From: CBDESN01 sp965242495
Lineage (GTDB): Bacteria > Pseudomonadota > Alphaproteobacteria > MPNO01
Direction: 5' to 3'
Length of the DNA: 64,000 nucleotides
Assembly: GCA_965242495.1 (NCBI GenBank)
Contig: OZ251446.1
Coordinates: 3,782,001 to 3,846,000, forward strand
Shown: positions 56,601 to 64,000 of the stretch, piece by piece
Position numbering within the stretch: the stretch's first letter is position 1
How the letters are laid out: each line of letters starts with the position of its first letter
The notes under the pieces: model-generated
What the model saw: only the letters and a program-made list of their open reading frames with translations
The model's database searches: none
What the model was told of the DNA's origin: nothing
Translations under genes and position numbers: made by a program

Positions 56601-59600
56601 GCCGACGACGAGGCGACGCCCACGGCGCGGCTGGCGCTGTCGCGGGCGTCGATCGCGGAGGCGGGCGGGGTTTCGTCGGTGACGGCGACGCTTTCGGGGG
56701 CGTCGAGCGCAGCGGTGACGGTCACGGTGTCCGCGGCGCCGGGGACGAACGCGGCGGCGGACGACTACACGCTGTCGAGCGCGAACACGCTGACCATCGC
56801 GGCGGGGAATACGGCGAGCGCGGGCGCGGTGACGGTGACGGCGGAGCCGGACACGGCGGATTCGGCGGACAAGCGGGTGACGGTCTCCGGGCAGGCGGCG
56901 GGCGGCAACGGCATCGCGGACCCGGCGGCGGCGACGCTGACCATCCTGGACGACGACGCGCTGCCGACGGTGACGCTGGCGCTTTCGTCCGCGACCATCG
57001 TCGAGAGCGGGGCGGGCAACGTCGCGACGGTGACCGCGGCCCTCTCCCATCCCTCGGGCGAGGCGGTGGAGGTCGCGGTGTCGGTGTCGCCGACGCCGCC
57101 GGCGGCGTCGGGCGACTTCAGCCTGAGCGCGAACAGGACGCTGACCATCGCGGCGGGGGATATGGCGAGCGTGGGCGTGGTGACGGTCACGGCGGTCGAC
57201 AACGCGGTGGAGGCGCCGGACAAGCGGCTGCGGGTCTCGGGCGAGGCCGTCGGCGGGCGCGGGGTCGCGGACCCGGCGGACGTGACCCTGACCATTGCCG
57301 ACGAAGACGCGATGCTGACGGCGACGCTGGCGCTGTCGCCCTCGTCGATTGCGGAGAACGGCGGCGTCTCGGCGGTGTCGGCGACGCTGGACCGGGCGTC
57401 GCGCAGGGCGGTGACGGTGACGGTGACGGCGGTTTCCGGCGTCTACACGGTGGGTTCGGACTCCACCATCGTCATCGCGGCGGGCCAGACGGCCAACGCC
57501 GGCGACACCGCGACGATAACGGCGGTGAACGACACCGTGCATCAGGGCGCCGCCGGGCGTTCGACCACCGTGACCGGCGCGGCCGTCACCGACCTCGGCA
57601 CGGTCGGCGTCACCGGGGCGACGCTGACGCTCACCGACGACGAGACCTTGCCGACGGTGACGCTGGCGCTGTCTTCGACGTCGATCTCGGAAGGCGGCGG
57701 GGTGTCGACGGTGACGGCGCGGCTGTCGGGGGCGTCGAGCGCGACGGTGACGGTGACGGTGGCGGCGGCGCCGGGGACGGGCGCGGTAGCGGCGGACTAC
57801 ACGCTGAGCGCGAACGATACGCTGACCATCGCGGCGGGCGCGACCGCGAGCGCGGGGGTGGTGACGATCACCGCGGTGAACAACGACGTGGCGGCGGCGG
57901 ACAAGACCGTGACGGTGACGGGCGCGGCGGCGGGCGGCCACGGACTGGCGAACCCGGCGAGCGTGACGCTGACGATTACCGACAACGAGGGCGGAACGCC
58001 GACCGGGAACGACAGGCGTTGGGGACAGTCGCACAATTATGACGTCACCACGGCGTCGCTGCTGGGCAAGACCGCCCCGCAAACGATCGCCGTTGGCGCG
58101 CCGTCTACGGAGGACGGGTCGCGGCGACAGGTCTGGGCGTGCGCTTCCAGGACGGTCAGGCAGAGAAGTCCCGGCCCCGCGCCGACCGAGGGCGCCGTTT
58201 GCCGCCAGGCCACCGGCGCCGGCTGGTCCAGGACGATCCGTCTTACGCAGGCGATGATCGACAATGACGGCGTGGTCGTCCTCGTCACGGATACGATCCG
58301 CGGCGGGCAAGGCGGTAACCTGACCAATTTCTTCTACGCCGAATGGATCCCCATCGTCGCGCTGCCGAGGGCGACGCTGGCGCTGTCGTCCTCGTGGATT
58401 GCGGAGAACGGCGGCGCGGCGACGGTGACGGCGACGCTGGACAAGGCGGCGCTCTCCGCGGCGACGGTCACGGTGGCGGCGGCGCCGGGCAGCGGCGCCA
58501 CCGCCGGCGACTTCAGTCTGTCCAGCGCCGCGACGCTGACCTTCGCGACCGGCGCCACCGCCAGCTCCGGCGTGGTGACCGTGACCGCGGTGGACGACAT
58601 GACCCGCGCCCCGGACAAGTCCGTGACCGTTTCGGGAGCGGTGAACGGCGACGTGAAGGCGCCCCGCGCCGTGACCCTGACCATCGCCGACGACGACGCG
58701 ACGCGGACGGCGACGCTGTCGCTGTCGGCCTCGTCGATTGCGGAGAACGGCGGCGTCTCGGCGGTGTCGGCGACGCTGGACCAGGCGTCGCGCGCGGCGG
58801 TCACGGTGACGGTGACGCCGGTCGCCGGCGTCTACACGGTGGGTCCGGACTCCACCATCGTCATCCCGGCGGGCCAGACGGCCAACGCCGGCGACACCGC
58901 GACGATAACGGCGGTGAACGACGACGCGCATCAGGGCGCCGCCGGGCGTTCGACCACCGTGACCGGGGCGGCCGTCACCGACCTCGGCGCGGTCGGCGTC
59001 ACCGGGGCGACGCTGACGCTCACCGACGACGAGACCTTGCCGACGGTGACGCTGGCGCTGTCTTCGGCGTCGATCTCGGAAGGCGGCGGGGTGACGACGG
59101 TGACGGCGACGCTGTCGGGCAAGTCCGGCGCCGCGGCGACGGTGACGGTGGCGGCGGCGCCGGGGACGGGCGCGGCGGCGGCCGACTACGCGCTGAGCGC
59201 GAACGATACGCTGACCTTCGCGGCGGGCGCGACCGTGAGCGCAGGCGTGGTGACGATCACCGCGGTGAACAACGACGTGGCGGCGGCGAACAAAACCGTG
59301 ACGGTGACCGGCGCGGCGGCGGGCGGCCACGGGATGGCGAACCCGGCGAGCGTGACGCTGACGATCACCGACAACGACAGCTTGCCGAGCACGACGACGT
59401 GGCGGAACCCCCGCCTGGGATCGAGCAACGATTGGGACGTCACCACGGCGTCGCTGCTCGGCAAGACGGCTTCGCAGCCGATCGCGTTCGCGGGAACCTA
59501 TGCCGCCCACATCGTCGACGTCTGGGCATGCGCCAACAGAACGATCAGCCAGGCAACGGCCTTCAGTTCCGACGCGCCGGGCGCGGGCAGCGGTCCCCGC

Positions 59601-62600
59601 CGCTGTACCATGCTCACCGACAACACGAGGCCCTCGGCGATATCGCTCACCCAGGCGATGATCGACAACGACGGCGTGGTCATCCTCCTCACCTATTCCT
59701 CCGGCGCCGACAAGGTGCAGTACGTCTACGCCGAGTGGGTGCCCATCGTCGCGCTGCCGAGGGCGACGCTGGCGCTGTCGTCCTCGTGGATTGCGGAAAA
59801 CGGCGGCGCGGCGACGGTGACGGCGACGCTGGACAAGGCGGCGCTCTCCGCGGCGACGATCACGGTGGCGGCGGCGCCGGGCAGCGGCGCCACCGCCGGC
59901 GACTTCAGTCTGTCCAGCGCCGCGACGCTGACCTTCGCGACCGGCGCCACCGCCAGCACCGGCGCGGTGACCGTGACCGCGGTGGACGACACGACCCATA
60001 CCCCGGACAAATCCGTGACCGTTTCGGGAACGGTGAACGGCGACGTGAATGCGCCCCGCGCCGTGACCCTGACCATCGCCGACGACGACGCGACGCTGAC
60101 GGCGACGCTGTCGCTGTCGGCCTCGTCGATTGCGGAGAATGGCGGCGTCTCGGCGGTGTCGGCGACGCTGGACCAGGCGTCGCGCGCGGCGGTCACGGTG
60201 ACGGTGACGCCGGTCGCCGGCGCCTACACGGTGGGTCCGGACTCCACCATCGTCATCGCGGCGGGCCAGACGGCCAACGCCGGCGACACCGCGGCCATAA
60301 CCGCGGTGGACGACGACGCGCATCAGGGCGCCGCCGGGCGTTCGATCACCGTGACCGGCGCGGCCGTCACCGACCTCGGCGCGGTGAGCGTCACCGGGGC
60401 GGAGCTGACGCTCACCGACGACGAGACCTTGCCGACGGCGGCGCTGGCGCTGTCGGCGAGCTCGATCTCGGAGACGGGCGGGGAGACGACGGTGACCGCG
60501 GCGCTGTCGGGCGCCTCCAGCGAGGCGGTGACGCTGACGGTTTCGGCTTCGCCCGGCTCGGGGACGGATTTCACGCAGACGGGGACGACGCTGACCATCG
60601 CAGCGGGCGCCACCGTCAGCGCCGGCGCCGTGACGGTGACGGCCAGCGGCAACGACGTCCATTCGGGGGACAAGTCGGTGACGGTCTCCGCCGTCGCGGC
60701 GGGCGGCAACGACGTGGCGGCGCCGTCGTCACTGACCCTGACGCTGACGGACGACGAAACGTTGCCGACGGTGGCGCTGGCGTTGTCGCCGGCGTCGATT
60801 TCGGAGACCGGCGGGGTGGCGTCGGTGACCGCGACGCTGTCGGGCGCCTCCAGCGAGGCGGTGACGGTGACGGTGGGGGCGGCGGCCGGCGCGGGGGCGG
60901 CCGATGCCGATTTCGACCTTTCCGCGGCGAAGACGCTGACCATCGCGGCGGGCGCCACCGCCAGCAGCGGCGACGTGACGGTGACGGCCAACGGCAACGA
61001 CGTCCATTCGGGGAACAAGCAGGTGACGGTCTCCGGCGCCGTGACGGGCGGCAACGACGTGGCGGCGCCGTCGTCACTGACCCTGACGCTGACGGACGAC
61101 GAAACGTTGCCGACGGTGGCGCTGTCGTTGTCGCCGTCTTCGATTTCGGAGACGGGCGGGGTGGCGTCGGTGACCGCGGCGCTGTCGGGCAAGTCCAGCG
61201 AGGCGGTGACGGTGACGGTGGGGGCGGTGGCCGGAACCGGGGCGGTGGCGGCGGACTTCGGCCTTTCCGCGGCGAAGACCCTGACCATCGCGGCCGGCGC
61301 CACCGCCAGCAGCGGCGACGTGACGATTACGGCCAACGGCAACGACGTGGACTCGCCGGACAAGTCGGTGACGGTCTCCGGCATGGTGACGGGCGGCAAC
61401 GACGTGGCGGCGCCTTCGGATGCGACGCTGACGCTGACCGACGACGAGACCCTGCCGACCCTGACCTTGGCCCTGTCGTCCTCCTCGGTCTCGGAGACCG
61501 GCGGCAAGACCACGGTGACGGCGACGCTGTCGGGCAAGTCCAGCGAAGCGTTGACGGTGACTGTGGGGGCGGCGGCCGGGACGGGGGCGGCGGCGGCGGA
61601 CTTCACCCTCTCCACGGCCAAAACCCTCACCATCGCGGCAGGGCAGACCACCAGCGCCGGCGTGGTGACGGTGACCGCCAATGGCAACCTGGTGGATACG
61701 AACGACAAATCGGTGACGATCTCCGCCACGGTGGCGGGCGGCCACGGGGTGGCGGCGCCATCGAATGTCACCCTGACGCTGACCGACGACGACGAAGCAG
61801 GCGTGACCTTCAACCCCACCGCCATGACCCTGACCGAGGAGGGCGCCAGCAAGACGTTCACCATGGTCCTGGATACCGAGCCGCCTGGGCCTGGGTTTGT
61901 CTCGGTCGGCCTCTACCCCGACGTCGGACTCGCGCTGCAGGGCGACAATACCTTCTCCCCCATGAGGGGGCTCACCTACACCTTCGCGGTGTCGAGCTGG
62001 AGCACGCCCCAGACGGTGAGCGTGAACGCCTCCGCGGACGCCGACCATCAGGACAACACCCTGCGCCTCAGATACGTCGTGGCCGACTACGGACTCGGCG
62101 ATGTGGGGCGGAACGTGGCCCATGCGCAGCGTCCCGTCGCTGTGACGGTGACGGTCGAGGACGACGACAAGCCGGTGGTGACGCTGGCGCTGTCGGCGAG
62201 CTCGATCTCGGAGAACGGCGGCGTGGCGACGGTGACGGCGACTCTGGACAAGGCGGCGAGCGAGGGGGCCACGGTGACGGTATCGGCTTCGCCCGGTTCG
62301 GGGACGGACTTCACCCAGACGGGGACGGAGCTGACCATCGCGGCGGGCGGCACCGCCAGCACCGGCGTGGTGACCATCACGGCGTCGGACGACGACGCCG
62401 ACGCGCCGGACAAGGAGGTGACGGTCTCCGCCGCCGTGGATGGCGGCGACGGGGCGTCGGACCCGGACGACGTGACGCTGACGTTGACGGACGACGAGGC
62501 GGCGCCGGGGGTGACGCTTACCCTGTCGTCGTCGTCGATTGCGGAGACCGGCGGCGAGACGACGGTATCGGCGGCGCTCTCCCATCCCTCCAGCGCCGAC

Positions 62601-64000
62601 ACCACGGTGACGGTGACGGCGGCGACGGGGTTCTACACGGTGGGTTCGGACGCGGTGATCGTCATTGCGGCCGGCGACACCGTGAACGCCGCCGACACGG
62701 CGACGGTGGAGGCGGTGGACGACGACGTCCATCAGGGCGCCGGCGGGCGTTCGACGACGGTGACGGCGACGGCGGCCAACGACCAGGGCGCGGGCAACGT
62801 GAGCGGGGCGGCGCTGACGCTGACCGACGACGAGACGTTGCCGACGGTGACGCTGGCGCTGTCGTCGTCCTCGATCTCGGAGACCGGCGGCGAGACGACG
62901 GTGACCGCGGCGCTGTCGGGCAAGTCGAGCGAGGCGGTGACGGTGACCGTGGGGGCGGCGGCCGGGACGGGGGCCGCGGCGGCGGACTTCGACCTCTCCG
63001 CGGCGAATACGCTGACCATTGCGGCGGGGAGCACGGCCAGCGCCGGTACGGTGACCGTTACGGCCAACGGCAACGACGTGGACTCGCCGGACAAGTCGGT
63101 GACGGTCTCCGGCGCGGTGGATGGCGGCAACGGCGTGGCGGCGCCGTCGAACGTCACCCTGACGCTGACCGACGACGAGGCCTTGCCGACCGTGACCCTG
63201 GCGCTGTCGTCGCCGTCGATCTCGGAGACCGGCGGGGTGTCGTCGGTGACCGCGGCGCTGTCGGGCGCCTCCAGCGAGGCGGTGACGGTGACGGTGGCGG
63301 CTGCCGCCGGCGCGGGGGCGGTAGCGGCCGACTTCGACCTCTCCGCGGCGAAGACCCTGACGATTGCGGCGGGGAGCACGACCAGCGCCGGCGACGTGAC
63401 GATCACGGCCAACGGCAACGACGTGGACTCGCCGGACAAGTCGGTGACGGTCTCCGGCGTGGTGGATGGCGGCAACAACGTGGCGGCGCCGTCGAACGTC
63501 ACCCTGACGCTGACCGACGACGAGACCTTGCCGACCGTGACCCTGGCGCTGTCGTCGTCCTCGATCTCGGAAACGGGCGGTGAGACGACGGTGACCGCGG
63601 CGCTGTCGGGCAAATCCAGCGAGGCGGTGACGGTGACCGTGGGGGCGGCGGCCGGGACGGGGGCCGCGGCGGCCGACTTCGACCTCTCCGCGGCGAATAC
63701 GCTGACGATTGCGGCGGGGAGCACCGCCAGCGCCGGCGACGTGACGATCACGGCCAACGGCAACGACGTGGACTCGCCGGACAAGTCGGTGACGGTCTCC
63801 GGCGCGGTGGATGGCGGCAACAACATGGCGGCGCCGTCGGACGTGACCCTGACGCTGACCGACGACGAGACCTTGCCGACCCTGGCCCTGGCCCTGTCGT
63901 CGTCCTCGATCTCGGAGAGCGGCGGGGTGACGACGGTGACCGCGGCGCTGTCGGGCGCCTCCAGCGAGGCGGTGACGGTGACGGTGGCGGCCGCCGCGGG
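53655..64000 (+). CDS. Giant exported Calx-beta repeat protein (partial, runs off window)
   Basis: Open for more than 3,440 codons. A signal peptide (MRAVAGVLLAALAALAAAPE, cleavage probably after AAA) is followed by two related domains (LYFDYVVQKGDRDTDGVSLA near residue 130, LDFSYAVQESDWDGDGISFP near 360), each ending with GHKV, and Ig-like modules (PTGLALNTSTAAITG; PDGLAFAAATRTISGEPT). From about 55195 some 23 Calx-beta-like repeats of about 113 residues follow, each starting near VTLALSSSSISETGG and ending LTLTDDETLP. Three Cys-containing or variant inserts lie at about 57990-58360, 59390-59750 and 61800-62160. The D-rich turns suggest calcium binding. It is likely an extracellular adhesin or biofilm protein; the secretion system is not visible here. 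An extended start at 53472 is possible. Confidence 0.85.
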   Translation, partial: MRAVAGVLLAALAALAAAPEAAAHVGNSHAGTTHTDSFSIYRRGHQLDNPRIVSRPASGDTYWPGETVTVLVPWGWANQASISVNSVGTVHLVLSVGNTTHTLTGKWEDRERRYGLGNTSFRRLYFDYVVQKGDRDTDGVSLAENALSSPGRSESGIRGTSGSSFRQFELQKLLHGFTAQAGHKVDTPAPSFSGVSGPTVTLYTGGSVNYRLPQIANADAAHNVSYSVTPALPTGLALNTSTAAITGSHGSASARGNYTLRATDGFGRTADLAFTLAVSTDVGIESISITSNPGADKTYGKNGTFGTNDNITVRVDFTNRLGTVITGNLHLDIRIGANTRRASNPTFNSTDSNLWDKLDFSYAVQESDWDGDGISFPANPMDGGKTGSLRFHTSGLGGGDNRVNRDFGAIPNDPGHKVRGRQTTPTFGTTASPAYSWVRSNAVSQQLPAATQGDGGVTYSVKEALPDGLAFAAATRTISGEPTTAQAAANYTLVATDGDGDKAELRFSIEVQGLSFSISSPSVTEGAAGETAALDYEVSLNRAPGRQVTVNYAAAADPGTASSGTDYTAFAGDTLTFAAAETSKTVTVTTTGDALDEPNETIRIALSNPSGATLGSASTGVGTITDDDPTPVLSLALSEPDGGRAGAIAESGAGNATTVTARLRGGTSGEAITVTVAATSVYAALAADGGFALSADRTLTIAANATASAGVVTITAVDDAIDSTDKSATVSGRVAGGHGLVLAPSSLTLSITDDDAQPTSALVLTPASISETGGVATVTATLSNPSAAAVTLTTAAAPGTGAAVGDYTLSSANTLTVAAGQTTSAGTVTVTAVGNAVDSADKGVTISATASGSPGAADPPDATLAIRDDDGAPTVSLVLSSSSVSENGGAATVTAALSGTSSQAVTVTVSAAAVSSSGAAVGDYTLTGTTLTIAANATASAGTVTITANDNAVDSPDKRVTVLGAATGGNGVADPASLTLTLADDEATPTARLALSRASIAEAGGVSSVTATLSGASSAAVTVTVSAAPGTNAAADDYTLSSANTLTIAAGNTASAGAVTVTAEPDTADSADKRVTVSGQAAGGNGIADPAAATLTILDDDALPTVTLALSSATIVESGAGNVATVTAALSHPSGEAVEVAVSVSPTPPAASGDFSLSANRTLTIAAGDMASVGVVTVTAVDNAVEAPDKRLRVSGEAVGGRGVADPADVTLTIADEDAMLTATLALSPSSIAENGGVSAVSATLDRASRRAVTVTVTAVSGVYTVGSDSTIVIAAGQTANAGDTATITAVNDTVHQGAAGRSTTVTGAAVTDLGTVGVTGATLTLTDDETLPTVTLALSSTSISEGGGVSTVTARLSGASSATVTVTVAAAPGTGAVAADYTLSANDTLTIAAGATASAGVVTITAVNNDVAAADKTVTVTGAAAGGHGLANPASVTLTITDNEGGTPTGNDRRWGQSHNYDVTTASLLGKTAPQTIAVGAPSTEDGSRRQVWACASRTVRQRSPGPAPTEGAVCRQATGAGWSRTIRLTQAMIDNDGVVVLVTDTIRGGQGGNLTNFFYAEWIPIVALPRATLALSSSWIAENGGAATVTATLDKAALSAATVTVAAAPGSGATAGDFSLSSAATLTFATGATASSGVVTVTAVDDMTRAPDKSVTVSGAVNGDVKAPRAVTLTIADDDATRTATLSLSASSIAENGGVSAVSATLDQASRAAVTVTVTPVAGVYTVGPDSTIVIPAGQTANAGDTATITAVNDDAHQGAAGRSTTVTGAAVTDLGAVGVTGATLTLTDDETLPTVTLALSSASISEGGGVTTVTATLSGKSGAAATVTVAAAPGTGAAAADYALSANDTLTFAAGATVSAGVVTITAVNNDVAAANKTVTVTGAAAGGHGMANPASVTLTITDNDSLPSTTTWRNPRLGSSNDWDVTTASLLGKTASQPIAFAGTYAAHIVDVWACANRTISQATAFSSDAPGAGSGPRRCTMLTDNTRPSAISLTQAMIDNDGVVILLTYSSGADKVQYVYAEWVPIVALPRATLALSSSWIAENGGAATVTATLDKAALSAATITVAAAPGSGATAGDFSLSSAATLTFATGATASTGAVTVTAVDDTTHTPDKSVTVSGTVNGDVNAPRAVTLTIADDDATLTATLSLSASSIAENGGVSAVSATLDQASRAAVTVTVTPVAGAYTVGPDSTIVIAAGQTANAGDTAAITAVDDDAHQGAAGRSITVTGAAVTDLGAVSVTGAELTLTDDETLPTAALALSASSISETGGETTVTAALSGASSEAVTLTVSASPGSGTDFTQTGTTLTIAAGATVSAGAVTVTASGNDVHSGDKSVTVSAVAAGGNDVAAPSSLTLTLTDDETLPTVALALSPASISETGGVASVTATLSGASSEAVTVTVGAAAGAGAADADFDLSAAKTLTIAAGATASSGDVTVTANGNDVHSGNKQVTVSGAVTGGNDVAAPSSLTLTLTDDETLPTVALSLSPSSISETGGVASVTAALSGKSSEAVTVTVGAVAGTGAVAADFGLSAAKTLTIAAGATASSGDVTITANGNDVDSPDKSVTVSGMVTGGNDVAAPSDATLTLTDDETLPTLTLALSSSSVSETGGKTTVTATLSGKSSEALTVTVGAAAGTGAAAADFTLSTAKTLTIAAGQTTSAGVVTVTANGNLVDTNDKSVTISATVAGGHGVAAPSNVTLTLTDDDEAGVTFNPTAMTLTEEGASKTFTMVLDTEPPGPGFVSVGLYPDVGLALQGDNTFSPMRGLTYTFAVSSWSTPQTVSVNASADADHQDNTLRLRYVVADYGLGDVGRNVAHAQRPVAVTVTVEDDDKPVVTLALSASSISENGGVATVTATLDKAASEGATVTVSASPGSGTDFTQTGTELTIAAGGTASTGVVTITASDDDADAPDKEVTVSAAVDGGDGASDPDDVTLTLTDDEAAPGVTLTLSSSSIAETGGETTVSAALSHPSSADTTVTVTAATGFYTVGSDAVIVIAAGDTVNAADTATVEAVDDDVHQGAGGRSTTVTATAANDQGAGNVSGAALTLTDDETLPTVTLALSSSSISETGGETTVTAALSGKSSEAVTVTVGAAAGTGAAAADFDLSAANTLTIAAGSTASAGTVTVTANGNDVDSPDKSVTVSGAVDGGNGVAAPSNVTLTLTDDEALPTVTLALSSPSISETGGVSSVTAALSGASSEAVTVTVAAAAGAGAVAADFDLSAAKTLTIAAGSTTSAGDVTITANGNDVDSPDKSVTVSGVVDGGNNVAAPSNVTLTLTDDETLPTVTLALSSSSISETGGETTVTAALSGKSSEAVTVTVGAAAGTGAAAADFDLSAANTLTIAAGSTASAGDVTITANGNDVDSPDKSVTVSGAVDGGNNMAAPSDVTLTLTDDETLPTLALALSSSSISESGGVTTVTAALSGASSEAVTVTVAAAA
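57305..60098 (+). repeat. Tandem 1.39-kb internal duplication in the giant gene
   Basis: Units begin at about 57305 and 58700, and a third partial begins at about 60099; each starts GCGATGCTGACGGCGACGCT or a near variant. Each unit holds three Calx-beta repeats plus a Cys-containing insert ending WIPIVALPRATLALSSSW or WVPIVALPRATLALSSSW. Sequence identity over sampled stretches is about 90% or more, so the duplication is recent and in frame. Confidence 0.75.

Noticed and set aside
52827..60662. Antisense open frame of about 2,600 codons opposite the giant gene
   Set aside because: Its sequence is Arg/His/Gly-rich low complexity, it starts inside repeat-coding DNA, and it is explained by GC-rich repeats lacking stop triplets on the other strand.
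58343..63583. Plus-strand 1,746-codon frame inside the giant gene
   Set aside because: It is the +2 frame of the Calx-beta array, composed of RRRGDGDG-like nonsense. The true frame starts at 53655 and shows domain structure throughout.

Overview
The window is GC-rich (roughly 68-70%) bacterial chromosome, most likely from an alphaproteobacterium of the Rhodospirillales/Rhizobiales type. The pointers are the block rph-rdgB-hemW-rsmI-yraN-(BON lipoprotein)-sirB1-gshB-comM, a GTTC-N7-GTTC LexA box in front of comM, a GTP cyclohydrolase II with a degenerate RibB-like half, and a catabolic repertoire of Rieske oxygenase, UbiD decarboxylase, CoA transferase and acyl-CoA dehydrogenase. Against this background several AT-rich or rearranged patches stand out as accessory DNA.

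Layout. 1-8.6 kb: a MetE-like methyltransferase, an alpha/beta hydrolase and a D-aminoacylase, then a minus-strand restriction-modification cluster (methyltransferase, HNH nuclease, second methyltransferase) running into a PaaK-like CoA ligase and an MT-A70 adenine methyltransferase plus small coupled ORF. The last two lie between two copies of the ligase 3' end. 8.7-17.9 kb: the housekeeping block on the minus strand. 18.0-21.3 kb: an ISAs1-type insertion sequence followed by an unrecognised AT-rich two-gene operon whose second gene carries a frameshift. 21.6-28.6 kb: plus-strand catabolic genes (Rieske oxygenase, UbiD, flavoprotein, MFS permease, 3-hydroxyisobutyrate-type dehydrogenase) around tRNA-Gln. 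28.9-35.8 kb: three corrinoid/iron-sulfur proteins of the QueG/reductive-dehalogenase superfamily, with an IS481-type element, ribA and an EamA transporter. 35.8-39.6 kb: two RidA-like proteins, tRNA-Lys, pterin dehydratase, a small zincin, a VOC protein and a SprT-like protein.

39.8-47.6 kb is a surface-polysaccharide locus (glycosyltransferase/GtrA, manC, truncated gmd, frameshifted sulfotransferase) broken by an island holding an IS5-type element, an AT-rich SF1 helicase gene, the end of a second IS5 copy and a decayed SF2-helicase-like fragment. 47.9-50.8 kb carries a glutarate-type catabolic pair (CoA transferase, glutaryl-CoA dehydrogenase) and a Q-rich coiled-coil membrane protein. 50.9-52.9 kb is a nest of REP-like palindromes with an IS1182-type element inserted in one.

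From 53.6 kb to the window edge runs one giant exported protein made of about 23 Calx-beta-like repeats, preceded by a good promoter and a 22-bp poly(C) tract that lies in an open frame joined to the gene. This looks like a phase-variable adhesin and is the most striking single signal. The best candidate for an undescribed system is the two-gene AT-rich operon at 19.6-21.3 kb; the SF1 helicase island at 42-44.5 kb is second.
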